From the NCBI GenBank assembly GCA_900766815.1, contig CAAFWV010000002.1, forward strand, positions 1 through 6,966: a stretch of 6,966 nt of DNA, in the 5' to 3' direction. Below are positions 1 through 6,048 of this stretch, piece by piece (the stretch's first letter is position 1; every line of letters begins with the position of its first letter). The position numbers and the translations under genes were made by a program. This DNA is from Lachnospiraceae bacterium (lineage in GTDB: Bacteria; Bacillota; Clostridia; Lachnospirales; Lachnospiraceae). The notes beneath the pieces were generated by a model. The model was not told where the DNA came from, ran no database searches, and was given only the letters and a program-made list of their open reading frames with translations.

Positions 1-175
1 CTGGCTATTTTCACCGATTCATTGGGGCCTGAGGCACACTTTTGACGTTCAAGACATAATGCACTGGCTGTTTTCTCCGCTTCATTGGGGCTTAACTTAC
101 ACTTTTGACGTTCAAGACATAATACACTGGCTATTTTCACCGATTCATTGGGGCCTGCAGCACACACTTTTGCCA
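1..175. repeat. 63-bp tandem repeat, about 2.8 copies, cut by left edge
   Basis: Copies begin at 1, 64 and 127, exactly 63 bases apart, each opening with CTGGCT. The blocks CATTGGGGC and CACTTTTG are kept in all three, and GACGTTCAAGACATAAT in the first two; the third diverges after about 172. Since 63 is 21 codons, one frame stays open on each strand. The plus frame runs from base 2 to a TAG at 179-181 and repeats WLFSPIHWGL. The minus frame enters from about 199 and runs out of the left edge, repeating LCLERQK and GPNES. Neither has a supported start codon with a ribosome site, so I record a repeat, not a gene. It could be the end of a repeat protein beyond the window or a non-coding intergenic repeat. 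Confidence 0.85.
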
Positions 176-177
176 AG

Positions 178-233
178 TTAGACACAAACCGTTAGACACA
201 AACCGTCATCCACAAACCGTCATCCACAAAACT
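178..233. repeat. 14-bp tandem repeat, four degenerate units
   Basis: Units start at 178, 192, 206 and 220. The first two are identical (TTAGACACAAACCG), the third changes its first half to TCATCC, and the fourth decays at its end. It follows directly on the 63-bp repeat. No ORF or function is visible. Confidence 0.8.
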
Positions 234-405
234 ATCATCAATTATCAATTTGATTTTGGATAATATACTGAATTGAATTAAAATTAAATAGATTATTTAA
301 GATATGGTGCCCTTAAAATAAGGGCACCACAAATAAGTTTAAGAAATTCTAAATAAAACTATGCATTGACAAGATTTTTAGTGTTGTTATGCATTTTACA
401 AACTA
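234..405. other. AT-rich intergenic tail downstream of tpiA
   Basis: This stretch holds no credible gene on either strand. It contains the hairpin at 305-329 and, near tpiA, TATGCATT at 360-367 and 388-395, with a third copy at 407-414 overlapping the tpiA stop. ATGCAT is self-complementary, so these may be chance in AT-rich DNA. Together with the repeats at 1-233, the whole 405-base stretch left of tpiA lacks an established gene. Confidence 0.6.
305..329 (-). terminator. Strong hairpin after tpiA, possible transcription end
   Basis: TGGTGCCCTTA and TAAGGGCACCA form a perfect 11-bp inverted repeat around a 3-base loop, 77 bases past the tpiA stop. The GC-rich core (GGTGCCC) would be stable in RNA. 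In the tpiA direction the stem is followed by ATATCTTAAAT rather than a clean T-run, so it is not a textbook intrinsic terminator. It could end the pgk-tpiA transcript or protect its 3' end. Confidence 0.5.
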
Positions 406-1152
406 TTATGCATTAACAATCTGGCCAAAATCAGGCTTGAGCGCTGCTCCGCCGATGAGACCACCGTCAATGTCATCCTTAGCGAGAAGCTCTGCAGCAT
501 TGCCTGCGTTCATAGAGCCGCCGTACTGGATTCTTACTGCGTCAGCTGTAGCATCATCATACATCTCAGCAATAACCTCACGAATCATCTTACATACTTC
601 CTGTGCCTGGTCAGCTGTAGCTGTCTCGCCTGTACCGATAGCCCAGATAGGCTCGTATGCGATTACAAGTTCTTTAACCTGATCAGCTGTTACGTCTGTA
701 AGATCCCACTTAATCTGTCTTGCGATCCACTCCTTATATGTGCCTGCCTTACGGAGAGCTAATGACTCACCACAGCAAAGGATGGGCTTAAGACCGGCAG
801 CAAATGCCTTCTTAACCTTAGCATTGATAAGGATATCGTTCTCTCCGAAGATATCTCTTCTCTCAGAGTGACCGATGATGATGTACTCAACGCCTGCTTC
901 CTTGAGCATAGGAGCAGAAATCTCACCTGTGAAGGCACCCTTATCCTCGATGTAGAAGTTCTCAGCACCGAGCTTAACATTTGTTCCCTTGATAGCCTCA
1001 GCTACAGGTACGATATCGATTGCAGGTACGCAGTATACTACGTCAACTGCATCGTTCTTTACTAAATCCTTAAGTGTTGCACAAAGTTCAACTGCCTGGC
1101 TTGGAGTCATGTTCATCTTCCAGTTGCCGGCGATAATTCTTCTTCTAGACAT
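406..1152 (-). CDS. tpiA: Triose-phosphate isomerase
   Basis: Cytoplasmic enzyme interconverting dihydroxyacetone phosphate and glyceraldehyde 3-phosphate in glycolysis and gluconeogenesis. The 248-residue length is normal for a complete bacterial Tpi. Visible family marks: GNWKMN at 9-14 with substrate-binding Asn10 and catalytic Lys12; IIIGHSERR at 91-99 with the electrophile His95; AYEPIWAIGTG at 165-175 with the catalytic base Glu167 and the mobile lid loop; phosphate-binding glycines in YGGS (210-213) and GLIGGAAL (231-238). The start is set by AGGAG at 1160-1164, 7 bases before ATG. The gene lies 285 bases after pgk, separated by the nested repeat array. No strong promoter was recognised immediately upstream, so co-transcription with pgk is likely but inferred. 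A mini-ORF from the repeat array ends one base before this start codon. Confidence 0.98.
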   Translation of the reverse strand: MSRRRIIAGNWKMNMTPSQAVELCATLKDLVKNDAVDVVYCVPAIDIVPVAEAIKGTNVKLGAENFYIEDKGAFTGEISAPMLKEAGVEYIIIGHSERRDIFGENDILINAKVKKAFAAGLKPILCCGESLALRKAGTYKEWIARQIKWDLTDVTADQVKELVIAYEPIWAIGTGETATADQAQEVCKMIREVIAEMYDDATADAVRIQYGGSMNAGNAAELLAKDDIDGGLIGGAALKPDFGQIVNA

Positions 1153-1153
1153 A

Positions 1154-1410
1154 TCATTTCTCCTTTATATATCCGGGTCGCATTCGCGCCATGCGCTCAT
1201 ATATGCTCCCTTTATCCGGGTCGCATTCGCGCATGGCGCTCATATACGCTCCCATAAATAGTACACAGGACTATTATCCGGGTCGCATTCGCGCATGGCG
1301 CTCATATATGCTCCCTTTATCCGGGTCGCATTCGCGCATGGCGCTCATAAACGCTCCCACAAATAGTCCACAGGACTATTATCCGGGTCGCATTCGCGCA
1401 TAGCGCTCAT
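1154..1410 (-). other. Chain of ribosome-site-led mini-ORFs between pgk and tpiA
   Basis: On the mRNA strand each 40-bp repeat copy carries GGGAG, five bases, then ATG AGC GC. Five short frames follow: 1410-1345 (21 aa), 1348-1274 (24 aa), 1305-1240 (21 aa), 1243-1154 (29 aa) and 1200-1165 (11 aa). Four begin MSAMRECDPD; the last begins MSAWRECDPD. The first frame's TGA overlaps the second's ATG as ATGA, the third and fourth overlap in the same way, and the fourth stops one base before the tpiA ATG while containing the tpiA ribosome site. The layout is seen directly. Whether any peptide is made is unknown: the frames may simply be copied along with the repeat. Even if translated, the act of translation could matter more than the peptides. 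Confidence 0.3.
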
Positions 1411-1442
1411 AAACGCTCCCATAAATAGTCCACAGGACTATT
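1171..1442. repeat. Nested 40-bp / 105-bp repeat array filling the pgk-tpiA gap
   Basis: Five near-identical 40-bp units beginning ATCCGGGTCGCATTCGCGC and ending GCTCCC lie at 1171-1210, 1214-1253, 1276-1315, 1319-1358 and 1381-1420. Start-to-start distances are 43, 62, 43, 62. Pairs are joined by TTT and separated by 22-bp spacers (1254-1275, 1359-1380), giving a 105-bp higher-order unit present twice plus a half unit that runs into the end of pgk. The spacers match the hairpin at the pgk stop codon. The units are rich in CG steps and stand out from the AT-leaning surroundings. Each has GCGC-ATG-GCGC-type mini-palindromes. Likely a dispersed palindromic intergenic repeat (REP-like) that amplified here; no transposase is present. 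Confidence 0.93.
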
Positions 1443-1445
1443 TAT
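1421..1445 (-). other. Hairpin containing the pgk stop codon
   Basis: ATAAATAGTCC and GGACTATTTAT form a perfect 11-bp inverted repeat around the loop ACA. The pgk stop (TAG, read at 1440-1438) lies inside one arm. No T-run follows on the mRNA strand; GGGAGCG comes next, so it does not look like an intrinsic terminator. Two shortened versions sit in the array spacers at 1254-1275 (one arm mismatch) and 1359-1380. It may stabilise the pgk end of the transcript, or mark where the repeat inserted. Confidence 0.6.
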
Positions 1446-2670
1446 CATCTGCTGCGTAAACGCCCGGTAATTCCTTACCCTCTAAGAACTCAAGTGATGC
1501 TCCACCACCTGTTGAGATGTGGCTCATCTTGTCAGCAAATCCAAGCTGGTTGCATGCAGCGGCTGAATCACCACCACCGATGATTGTTGTAGCCTCTGTC
1601 TCTGCCAATGCCTTAGCTACTGCTATAGTACCCTTAGCAAGTGTAGGATTCTCGAATACACCCATAGGTCCGTTCCATACTACTGTCTTAGCTTCCTTAG
1701 CTGCTGTAGCGAAGAGTTCCTGAGTCTTAGGTCCGATATCAAGACCTTCCTTGTCAGCAGGAATCTCTGTTGATGCTACATACTCTACATCGATAGGAGC
1801 ATCGATAGGATTCGGGAAACCGTCAGCTACTGCTGTATCTACAGGAAGAAGCAACTTCTTACCGAGCTTCTCAGCCTTAGCCATCATTTCCTTACAGTAC
1901 TCAAGCTTCTCATCATCACACAGTGACTTACCAATCTCATAGCCCTGAGCCTTGAGGAAGGTGAAAGCCATACCACCACCGATGATAAGTGTATCAGCCT
2001 TCTCAAGAAGGTTATCGATAACGTTAAGCTTATCGGCAACCTTAGCACCACCGAGGATAGCTACGAAAGGTCTTACAGGATTCTCAACTGCATTACCGAG
2101 GAAGTCAATCTCCTTCTGCATGAGGTATCCAACTGCGTTAGTACCGCCCTTCTCCTTGATGTACTTAGTAACAACTGAAACAGATGCATGAGCTCTGTGA
2201 GCAGAACCGAAAGCATCACATACATAATCATCAGCAAGATCAGCAAGCTCCTTGGCAAAAGCCTCGCCTGCTTCCTTAACCTTAGTCTCTTCCTTGCCAC
2301 GGAAACGAGTATTCTGAAGAAGAACTACATCCCCTTCCTTCATAGCTGCAACAGCTGCTGTAGCAGCCTCGCCTGTAACGTTGTAATCAGATACGAATAC
2401 AACCTCCTTGCCTAACTTCTCAGACAGTCTCTTAGCTACGGGAGCAAGTGACTCCTTCTCATTAGGTCCTTCCTTAACCTTACCCAGGTGTGAGCAAAGG
2501 ATAACCTTAGCGCCGTCACCTATAAGCTTTTTGATAGTAGGAAGTGCAGCAACGATTCTTGTCTCGTCTGTGATAACGCCGTCCTTAAGTGGTACGTTGA
2601 AGTCACATCTTACAAGTACTCTTCTGCCCTTTGCGTTAAAATCATCAACGCTCTTCTTGTTTAATGACAT
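1438..2670 (-). CDS. pgk: Phosphoglycerate kinase
   Basis: Cytoplasmic enzyme transferring phosphate from 1,3-bisphosphoglycerate to ADP, the first ATP-yielding step of glycolysis and the step after Gap. The protein is 410 residues, slightly longer than the roughly 395 usual in Firmicutes, and complete. Visible marks: RCDFNVPLKDG at 21-31 and Arg38 (substrate binding), SHLGK at 60-64, NTRF at 120-123, the interdomain GGAKVADK at 207-214, GGGMAFTF at 231-238, GPMGVFE at 334-340 and the nucleotide-binding GGGDSA at 365-370. The frame is open to an ATG at 2700, which would add MRIFYKEDIY, but I place the start at 2670 because AAGGAGGA (2678-2685) lies correctly spaced before it and MSLNKK is the normal family beginning. 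It follows the AAA+ gene by 83 bases and has its own likely promoter overlapping that gene's 3' end. Confidence 0.98.
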   Translation of the reverse strand: MSLNKKSVDDFNAKGRRVLVRCDFNVPLKDGVITDETRIVAALPTIKKLIGDGAKVILCSHLGKVKEGPNEKESLAPVAKRLSEKLGKEVVFVSDYNVTGEAATAAVAAMKEGDVVLLQNTRFRGKEETKVKEAGEAFAKELADLADDYVCDAFGSAHRAHASVSVVTKYIKEKGGTNAVGYLMQKEIDFLGNAVENPVRPFVAILGGAKVADKLNVIDNLLEKADTLIIGGGMAFTFLKAQGYEIGKSLCDDEKLEYCKEMMAKAEKLGKKLLLPVDTAVADGFPNPIDAPIDVEYVASTEIPADKEGLDIGPKTQELFATAAKEAKTVVWNGPMGVFENPTLAKGTIAVAKALAETEATTIIGGGDSAAACNQLGFADKMSHISTGGGASLEFLEGKELPGVYAADDK

Positions 2671-2678
2671 ATATATGT

Positions 2679-2684
2679 CCTCCT
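2679..2684 (-). promoter_or_regulatory. Ribosome binding site fixing the pgk start
   Basis: AGGAGG on the minus strand, eight bases before the ATG at 2670. It falls inside the longer open frame that begins at 2700, which has no comparable site, so it decides for the shorter protein. Confidence 0.85.
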
Positions 2685-2699
2685 TATAAAATATTCTCA

Positions 2700-2726
2700 T
2701 TCTGTAGCTTGCGCATTGCTACAGAA
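2700..2726 (-). other. Hairpin in the pgk leader
   Basis: TTCTGTAGC and GCTACAGAA form a perfect 9-bp stem around a 9-base loop holding the palindrome TGCGCA. It lies between the predicted pgk transcription start near 2741 and the ribosome site at 2684-2679, so it would sit in the 5' leader. The following sequence is GAATATTTTATAAGG with no tight T-run, so a terminator is less likely than an mRNA-stabilising or regulatory structure. It could still trim read-through from the AAA+ gene. Confidence 0.5.
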
Positions 2727-2747
2727 ATTGTACAAAAATCCTTAGAT

Positions 2748-2776
2748 ATTATATCACTCCTCAAGCTCAAAGTCCA
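2748..2776 (-). promoter_or_regulatory. Sigma-A type promoter for pgk, extended -10
   Basis: The minus strand has a perfect TATAAT at 2753-2748, directly preceded by TGA, giving the extended -10 motif TGnTATAAT. Seventeen bases upstream is TGGACT (2776-2771), matching four of six -35 positions. The TG of the motif is part of the AAA+ gene's TGA stop codon and the -35 lies inside that gene. This implies pgk-tpiA can be transcribed independently of the AAA+ gene. Confidence 0.65.
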
Positions 2777-4877
2777 TTAGAACTAACAGTGACATATCCG
2801 CATCCTTCTGAACCACAAGACGTCTCGACTGATTAAGAATCGCTTCCTCAATCTTATTGCGCACCAATCTGCCGTTACCGGCATCCCTCGCCCTTGTAGC
2901 CTGGACATAATTAAAGTAATTAAGCAGCGGCTCCTTCGCCTCCTCAGCTATCACATAACCCTTACTCTTAGCTGTAATCTCCGCAATCGATAGCAGTTCC
3001 TCACCCGTATAATCCGGGAAATCAATGATATTGGGGAACCTGCTCTTGAGTCCCGAATTGGTCTCTAAGAACTCCTCCATTTCCTTGGAATAGCCTGCCA
3101 GAATAACCACAAGGTCATCCCTGTTATCCTCAATTCCTTTAACAAGAGTATCAATAGCCTCCAGACCGAAGCTGTCCTCCCTGCCGCGATACAGGCTGTA
3201 TGCCTCATCGATAAAGAGCACGCCACCGATAGCCGACTTGATCACCTGATTGGTAAGCGGTGCCGTGTGACCCGAATACCTGCCGACAAGATCACCTCTT
3301 GACACCTCCACAAGCTGTCCGCCGGACAGAATACCGATTGCCTTAAGATATTTGCTCACAATCCTTGCGATCGTGGTCTTACCTGTACCGGGATTACCGG
3401 TGAATATCATATGCTTATTGACCTCACCGGCCTTAAGTCCGGCCTCCTTACGCTTTTTCTGAACTCCATAATATTCCTCCAGACTTAAGATATAATCCTT
3501 GACCTCCTTAAGTCCGACGATATTATTGAGTTCTTCCTTCACAATATCCAGTTCACCCTTATATCCCTTTGGCAAAAGTGCCCCTAACTGAAGCTCTTCC
3601 CCACCGATAAGAATGATTGGTTCCGAATTCTTAATGCTTAGCTTTACATCAGCATCAATCATGTCATCACGCTCAAGTCGAAGCTCTGTCAAGGCCTTCA
3701 TAATATCCTCATAGATATCAAGCACTCCCTTAACCGCACGGCCCTTAGATGCGAAGGATAGGATATAATCCCTGAATTCATCATCCAGGCTTACAACATA
3801 TGATAACTGCTTCTTAGCATTCTCTAATAAGTCCTTCTCCTGCTCAGCTGATATCTGTTTAATTGAATCATCCTCAAGTACACCTGTCTCACAGATATCT
3901 CCAAGAGCATTGATAAACGGAGCACCCATTACTCCCGCAACCTTATCAAGTGGCTGACTGGACATGAATACCAGATACTTGTCCTTAGCTTCAAGAGAGC
4001 CTACTATGTCACCTGCCAGAGCATTGGATACACTGATAAGCTGACCGTTCTTCATGATATATCTGTTCTGTAGTCTGCACTCACCCTCTGTAACAAGGCT
4101 TACAAGCTTGGACAGATTAGCAATATGACACTTGTCCATGTTCTCAAAGAGAATAACACTTGCCCTGCCGGATATAGCCGAATACAGATCCTGAATAAAT
4201 AGATTCTCTTCACCCGCAGAAGGATAGAGAGATAAATCCATATCCACTATTTCCTTGCTGCCAAGGACTCTTCTCTTGCCAAGCTCCTCCACAAGCATAT
4301 TAAGACCGTAATGCTTACCCGTATCCTCAGGTCCGTGTATGAGAATACTGTTCATGGCATCGCCTGCTTCTCTCTGTGTTACGAAGGGTCTCTTGAACGC
4401 TATAATTAATTTCTTAATATATGCATCCTGACCATATACATCACTCTTAAGTACATCTGCCAGTCCTTCGAAAGCCTTAAGCGCAGAGGCTTTGTCCGAT
4501 ATAGGTGCATTCTCTGCCGATATTCCATATTCCTTCTCAAGGCTTGCATTTAATCCCTTGATCATCTGCGAGATGTCATTTGAGGAATTTAAATCATTCA
4601 CAAGGTCTGAGGTAGTATTAGTCGAATCAATATCAGGCTGCTCTAACGTATTGCCGTTTGATTTAATCTCCCCCAGGATTCTGTCGAGGGGGTTAGCCTT
4701 AATTCCCGCACTTTTGCCATCTATATCGCCTCGACCTACAGCCTCGAGGTTGTCCATGAAGGTACCACCACACTTCTTCTGTCTCTTCTTAGCCAAATCT
4801 ATCTGTTCGGTTGTGTAATGAGGCTTGGATGAATGTCCAAAGAATTCACTCATTGCATCTTCATAACTGTATGCCAT
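2754..4877 (-). CDS. Double AAA+ ATPase: ClpB-D2-like module plus CbbX/SpoVK-like module
   Basis: Predicted soluble 707-residue protein with no signal peptide or membrane segment. Residues 1-60 are charged, and about 75-105 form a polar Asn/Ser/Asp-rich linker. The first AAA+ region (about 145-410) resembles the second ATPase domain of ClpB/ClpA, but its Walker A is HGPEDTGKH (His where Ser/Thr is usual) and its Walker B reads VILFENMDK (Glu-Asn for Asp-Glu), so hydrolysis there is doubtful. The second (about 445-700) is canonical CbbX/SpoVK type: Walker A GNPGTGKT at 494-501, pore-loop segment GDLVGRYSGHTAP at 528-540, Walker B VLFIDEAY at 553-560, AGY sensor at 594-596, arginine-finger segment KSRF at 611-614, sensor 2 GNGRLVRNKI at 667-676. 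Its start has GGGAGGG (4884-4890). CbbX remodels inhibited red-type Rubisco, but no Rubisco gene is here. The target is unknown; its place between gap and pgk hints at a metabolic partner, by inference only. Confidence 0.93.
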   Translation of the reverse strand: MAYSYEDAMSEFFGHSSKPHYTTEQIDLAKKRQKKCGGTFMDNLEAVGRGDIDGKSAGIKANPLDRILGEIKSNGNTLEQPDIDSTNTTSDLVNDLNSSNDISQMIKGLNASLEKEYGISAENAPISDKASALKAFEGLADVLKSDVYGQDAYIKKLIIAFKRPFVTQREAGDAMNSILIHGPEDTGKHYGLNMLVEELGKRRVLGSKEIVDMDLSLYPSAGEENLFIQDLYSAISGRASVILFENMDKCHIANLSKLVSLVTEGECRLQNRYIMKNGQLISVSNALAGDIVGSLEAKDKYLVFMSSQPLDKVAGVMGAPFINALGDICETGVLEDDSIKQISAEQEKDLLENAKKQLSYVVSLDDEFRDYILSFASKGRAVKGVLDIYEDIMKALTELRLERDDMIDADVKLSIKNSEPIILIGGEELQLGALLPKGYKGELDIVKEELNNIVGLKEVKDYILSLEEYYGVQKKRKEAGLKAGEVNKHMIFTGNPGTGKTTIARIVSKYLKAIGILSGGQLVEVSRGDLVGRYSGHTAPLTNQVIKSAIGGVLFIDEAYSLYRGREDSFGLEAIDTLVKGIEDNRDDLVVILAGYSKEMEEFLETNSGLKSRFPNIIDFPDYTGEELLSIAEITAKSKGYVIAEEAKEPLLNYFNYVQATRARDAGNGRLVRNKIEEAILNQSRRLVVQKDADMSLLVLMDFELEE

Positions 4878-4910
4878 AGGTTACCCTCCCAAAATGAATA
4901 CACTAGGCAA

Positions 4911-4919
4911 ATTATAACA
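4911..4919 (-). promoter_or_regulatory. Extended -10 promoter for the AAA+ gene
   Basis: The minus strand reads TGTTATAAT, a perfect extended -10 (TGnTATAAT), 33 bases before the AAA+ start codon. No good -35 is seen at 16-18 bases; TTGTGC at 4941-4936 is a weak candidate with a long 19-base spacer. Extended -10 promoters can do without a strong -35. It directly follows the gap terminator, so the AAA+ gene seems to be its own transcription unit. Confidence 0.65.
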
Positions 4920-4920
4920 T

Positions 4921-4952
4921 AAAGAAAGGCCGCCTGCACAAGCAAGCGGCCT
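4921..4952 (-). terminator. Intrinsic terminator of gap
   Basis: On the minus strand AGGCCGC (4952-4946) pairs with GCGGCCT (4933-4927), and an inner TGC/GCA extends the stem past one mismatch to a 4-base loop. TTTCTTT follows on the mRNA strand, the last T's lying in the stem base and just after it. It begins 22 bases past the gap stop. A second, AT-only stem (CTAAATT and AATTTAG, 4951-4967) partly overlaps it upstream. Confidence 0.85.
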
Positions 4953-4973
4953 AAATTTACAATTTAGAACTGA

Positions 4974-5975
4974 TTATGCTAACTCAGCGAAGTACTTAAT
5001 TGTACGAACCATCTGAGATGTGTAAGAGTTCTCGTTGTCATACCATGAAACAACCTGAACAAGGTTATCCTCGCCTACCATTGTCTGTGTAGCATCGAAG
5101 ATTGAACCATATGTTGATCCAACGATATCTGAAGAAACGATCTCCTCATCATTGTATCCGAATGACTCTGTAGCAGCAGCCTTCATTGCAGCATTGATCT
5201 CTTCCTTAGTTACTGACTTCTCTACTGTTGCAACAAGGATTGTTGTTGAACCTGTAGGAGTAGGAACTCTCTGTGCAGATCCGATAAGCTTACCATTAAG
5301 CTCAGGGATAACAAGACCAATAGCCTTAGCAGCACCTGTTGAGTTAGGAACGATGTTTACAGCACCTGCACGAGATCTTCTGAGGTCACCCTTTCTCTGA
5401 GGACCATCAAGGATCATCTGATCGCCTGTGTAAGCGTGGATTGTGCTCATGATACCTGACTTGATACCTGCAAGGTCGTTAAGAGCCTTAGCCATAGGTG
5501 CAAGACAGTTAGTTGTACAAGAAGCAGCTGAGATGATCTTATCTTCAGGCTTAAGTGTTGTATGGTTAACATTGTATACGATAGTAGGAAGATCATTTCC
5601 AGCAGGAGCAGAAATAACAACCTTCTTAGCGCCGGCATTGATGTGAGCCTGAGCCTTCTCCTTAGATGTGTAGAAACCTGAACACTCAAGAACTACATCT
5701 ACATCGAGCTCGCCCCAAGGACAATTGTTTGCATCTGGCTCCTTGTAAATCTTAAGAGTCTTGCCATCAACTGTGATTGAGTCCTCACCAGCTGTAACCT
5801 TGTCAGCTAATGCGTACTTACCCTGTGAAGAGTCATACTTAAGAAGGTGAGCAAGCATCTTAGGGCTTGTAAGATCGTTGATTGCTACTACTTCGTATCC
5901 CTCTGCACCAAACATCTGTCTGAATGCAAGACGACCGATACGACCGAAACCGTTAATTGCTACTTTTACTGCCAT
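4974..5975 (-). CDS. gap: Glyceraldehyde-3-phosphate dehydrogenase, NAD-type
   Basis: Cytoplasmic glycolytic enzyme that oxidises and phosphorylates glyceraldehyde 3-phosphate to 1,3-bisphosphoglycerate with NAD+, supplying Pgk and using the product of Tpi, both encoded downstream. The 333-residue length is normal and the protein is complete. Visible marks: Rossmann motif NGFGRIGR at 8-15; AIND at 31-34, whose Asp34 fits NAD preference; SCTTNCLAP at 152-160 with nucleophile Cys153; His180 in STIHAYTGDQ; RAGAVNIVPNSTGAA at 202-216 and Arg236 in QRVPTPTGS for phosphate binding; WYDNENSYTSQMV near the C-terminus. AGGAGG (5984-5989) stands eight bases before the ATG. It has two strong promoter-like signals upstream and its own terminator, consistent with high independent expression. 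It resembles the glycolytic GapA rather than the gluconeogenic, NADP-using GapB type. Confidence 0.98.
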   Translation of the reverse strand: MAVKVAINGFGRIGRLAFRQMFGAEGYEVVAINDLTSPKMLAHLLKYDSSQGKYALADKVTAGEDSITVDGKTLKIYKEPDANNCPWGELDVDVVLECSGFYTSKEKAQAHINAGAKKVVISAPAGNDLPTIVYNVNHTTLKPEDKIISAASCTTNCLAPMAKALNDLAGIKSGIMSTIHAYTGDQMILDGPQRKGDLRRSRAGAVNIVPNSTGAAKAIGLVIPELNGKLIGSAQRVPTPTGSTTILVATVEKSVTKEEINAAMKAAATESFGYNDEEIVSSDIVGSTYGSIFDATQTMVGEDNLVQVVSWYDNENSYTSQMVRTIKYFAELA

Positions 5976-6001
5976 TTTTATTTCCTCCTAAAAATGTAAA
6001 A

Positions 6002-6030
6002 ATTATTAATTCGACAAGCATCCTTGTCAA
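6002..6030 (-). promoter_or_regulatory. Gap promoter P2 (start-proximal)
   Basis: Perfect -35 TTGACA (6030-6025), a 17-base spacer and -10 AATAAT (6007-6002, five of six). The predicted transcription start is about 20 bases before the gap ATG, just upstream of or at the ribosome site. The -35 lies inside the palindrome at 6010-6031. Confidence 0.7.
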
Positions 6031-6031
6031 A
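6010..6031. promoter_or_regulatory. Candidate operator palindrome in gap P2
   Basis: TTCGACAAG and CTTGTCAAA are inverted half sites separated by CATC, with eight of nine positions complementary. The site covers the -35 and spacer of P2, where a bound repressor would block polymerase. The half site is not the Rex operator (TTGTTAA type), and I cannot match it to a regulator. As RNA from P1 it could also fold into a hairpin. Confidence 0.4.
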
Positions 6032-6048
6032 ATTTTATCAGCGCTTAT

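Noticed and set aside
1..233. CRISPR array
   Set aside because: Units are contiguous tandem repeats with no unique spacers, and no cas genes are nearby.
366..395. Plus-strand promoter with TTGACA pointing into tpiA antisense
   Set aside because: The -35 is perfect, but no acceptable -10 is found at 16-18 bases (TATGCA or ATGCAT only).
1191..1403. Plus-strand open frame across the repeat array (repeating GSHSRMALI and PGRIRAW)
   Set aside because: It is the antisense translation of the repeats, without a ribosome site, and its apparent protein repeats only mirror the DNA repeats.
1171..1442. CRISPR array in the pgk-tpiA gap
   Set aside because: The 22-bp spacers are copies of one another and of the pgk end, and other units are separated by only TTT.
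2671..2700. Upstream ATG extending Pgk by ten residues
   Set aside because: The extension contains the AGGAGG site that serves the ATG at 2670, and MRIFYKEDIY does not resemble a Pgk N-terminus.
4492..4818. 108-codon plus-strand frame opposite the AAA+ gene
   Set aside because: It is antisense to a well-supported coding region, with no ribosome site and no recognisable protein character.
2754..4877. True Rubisco activase (cbbX)
   Set aside because: No Rubisco or Calvin-cycle gene is present, and the extra ClpB-like module and linker are not part of CbbX.
6010..6031. Rex (NADH-sensing) operator upstream of gap
   Set aside because: The half site GACAAG differs from the TTGTTAA/TTAACAA pattern expected for Rex.
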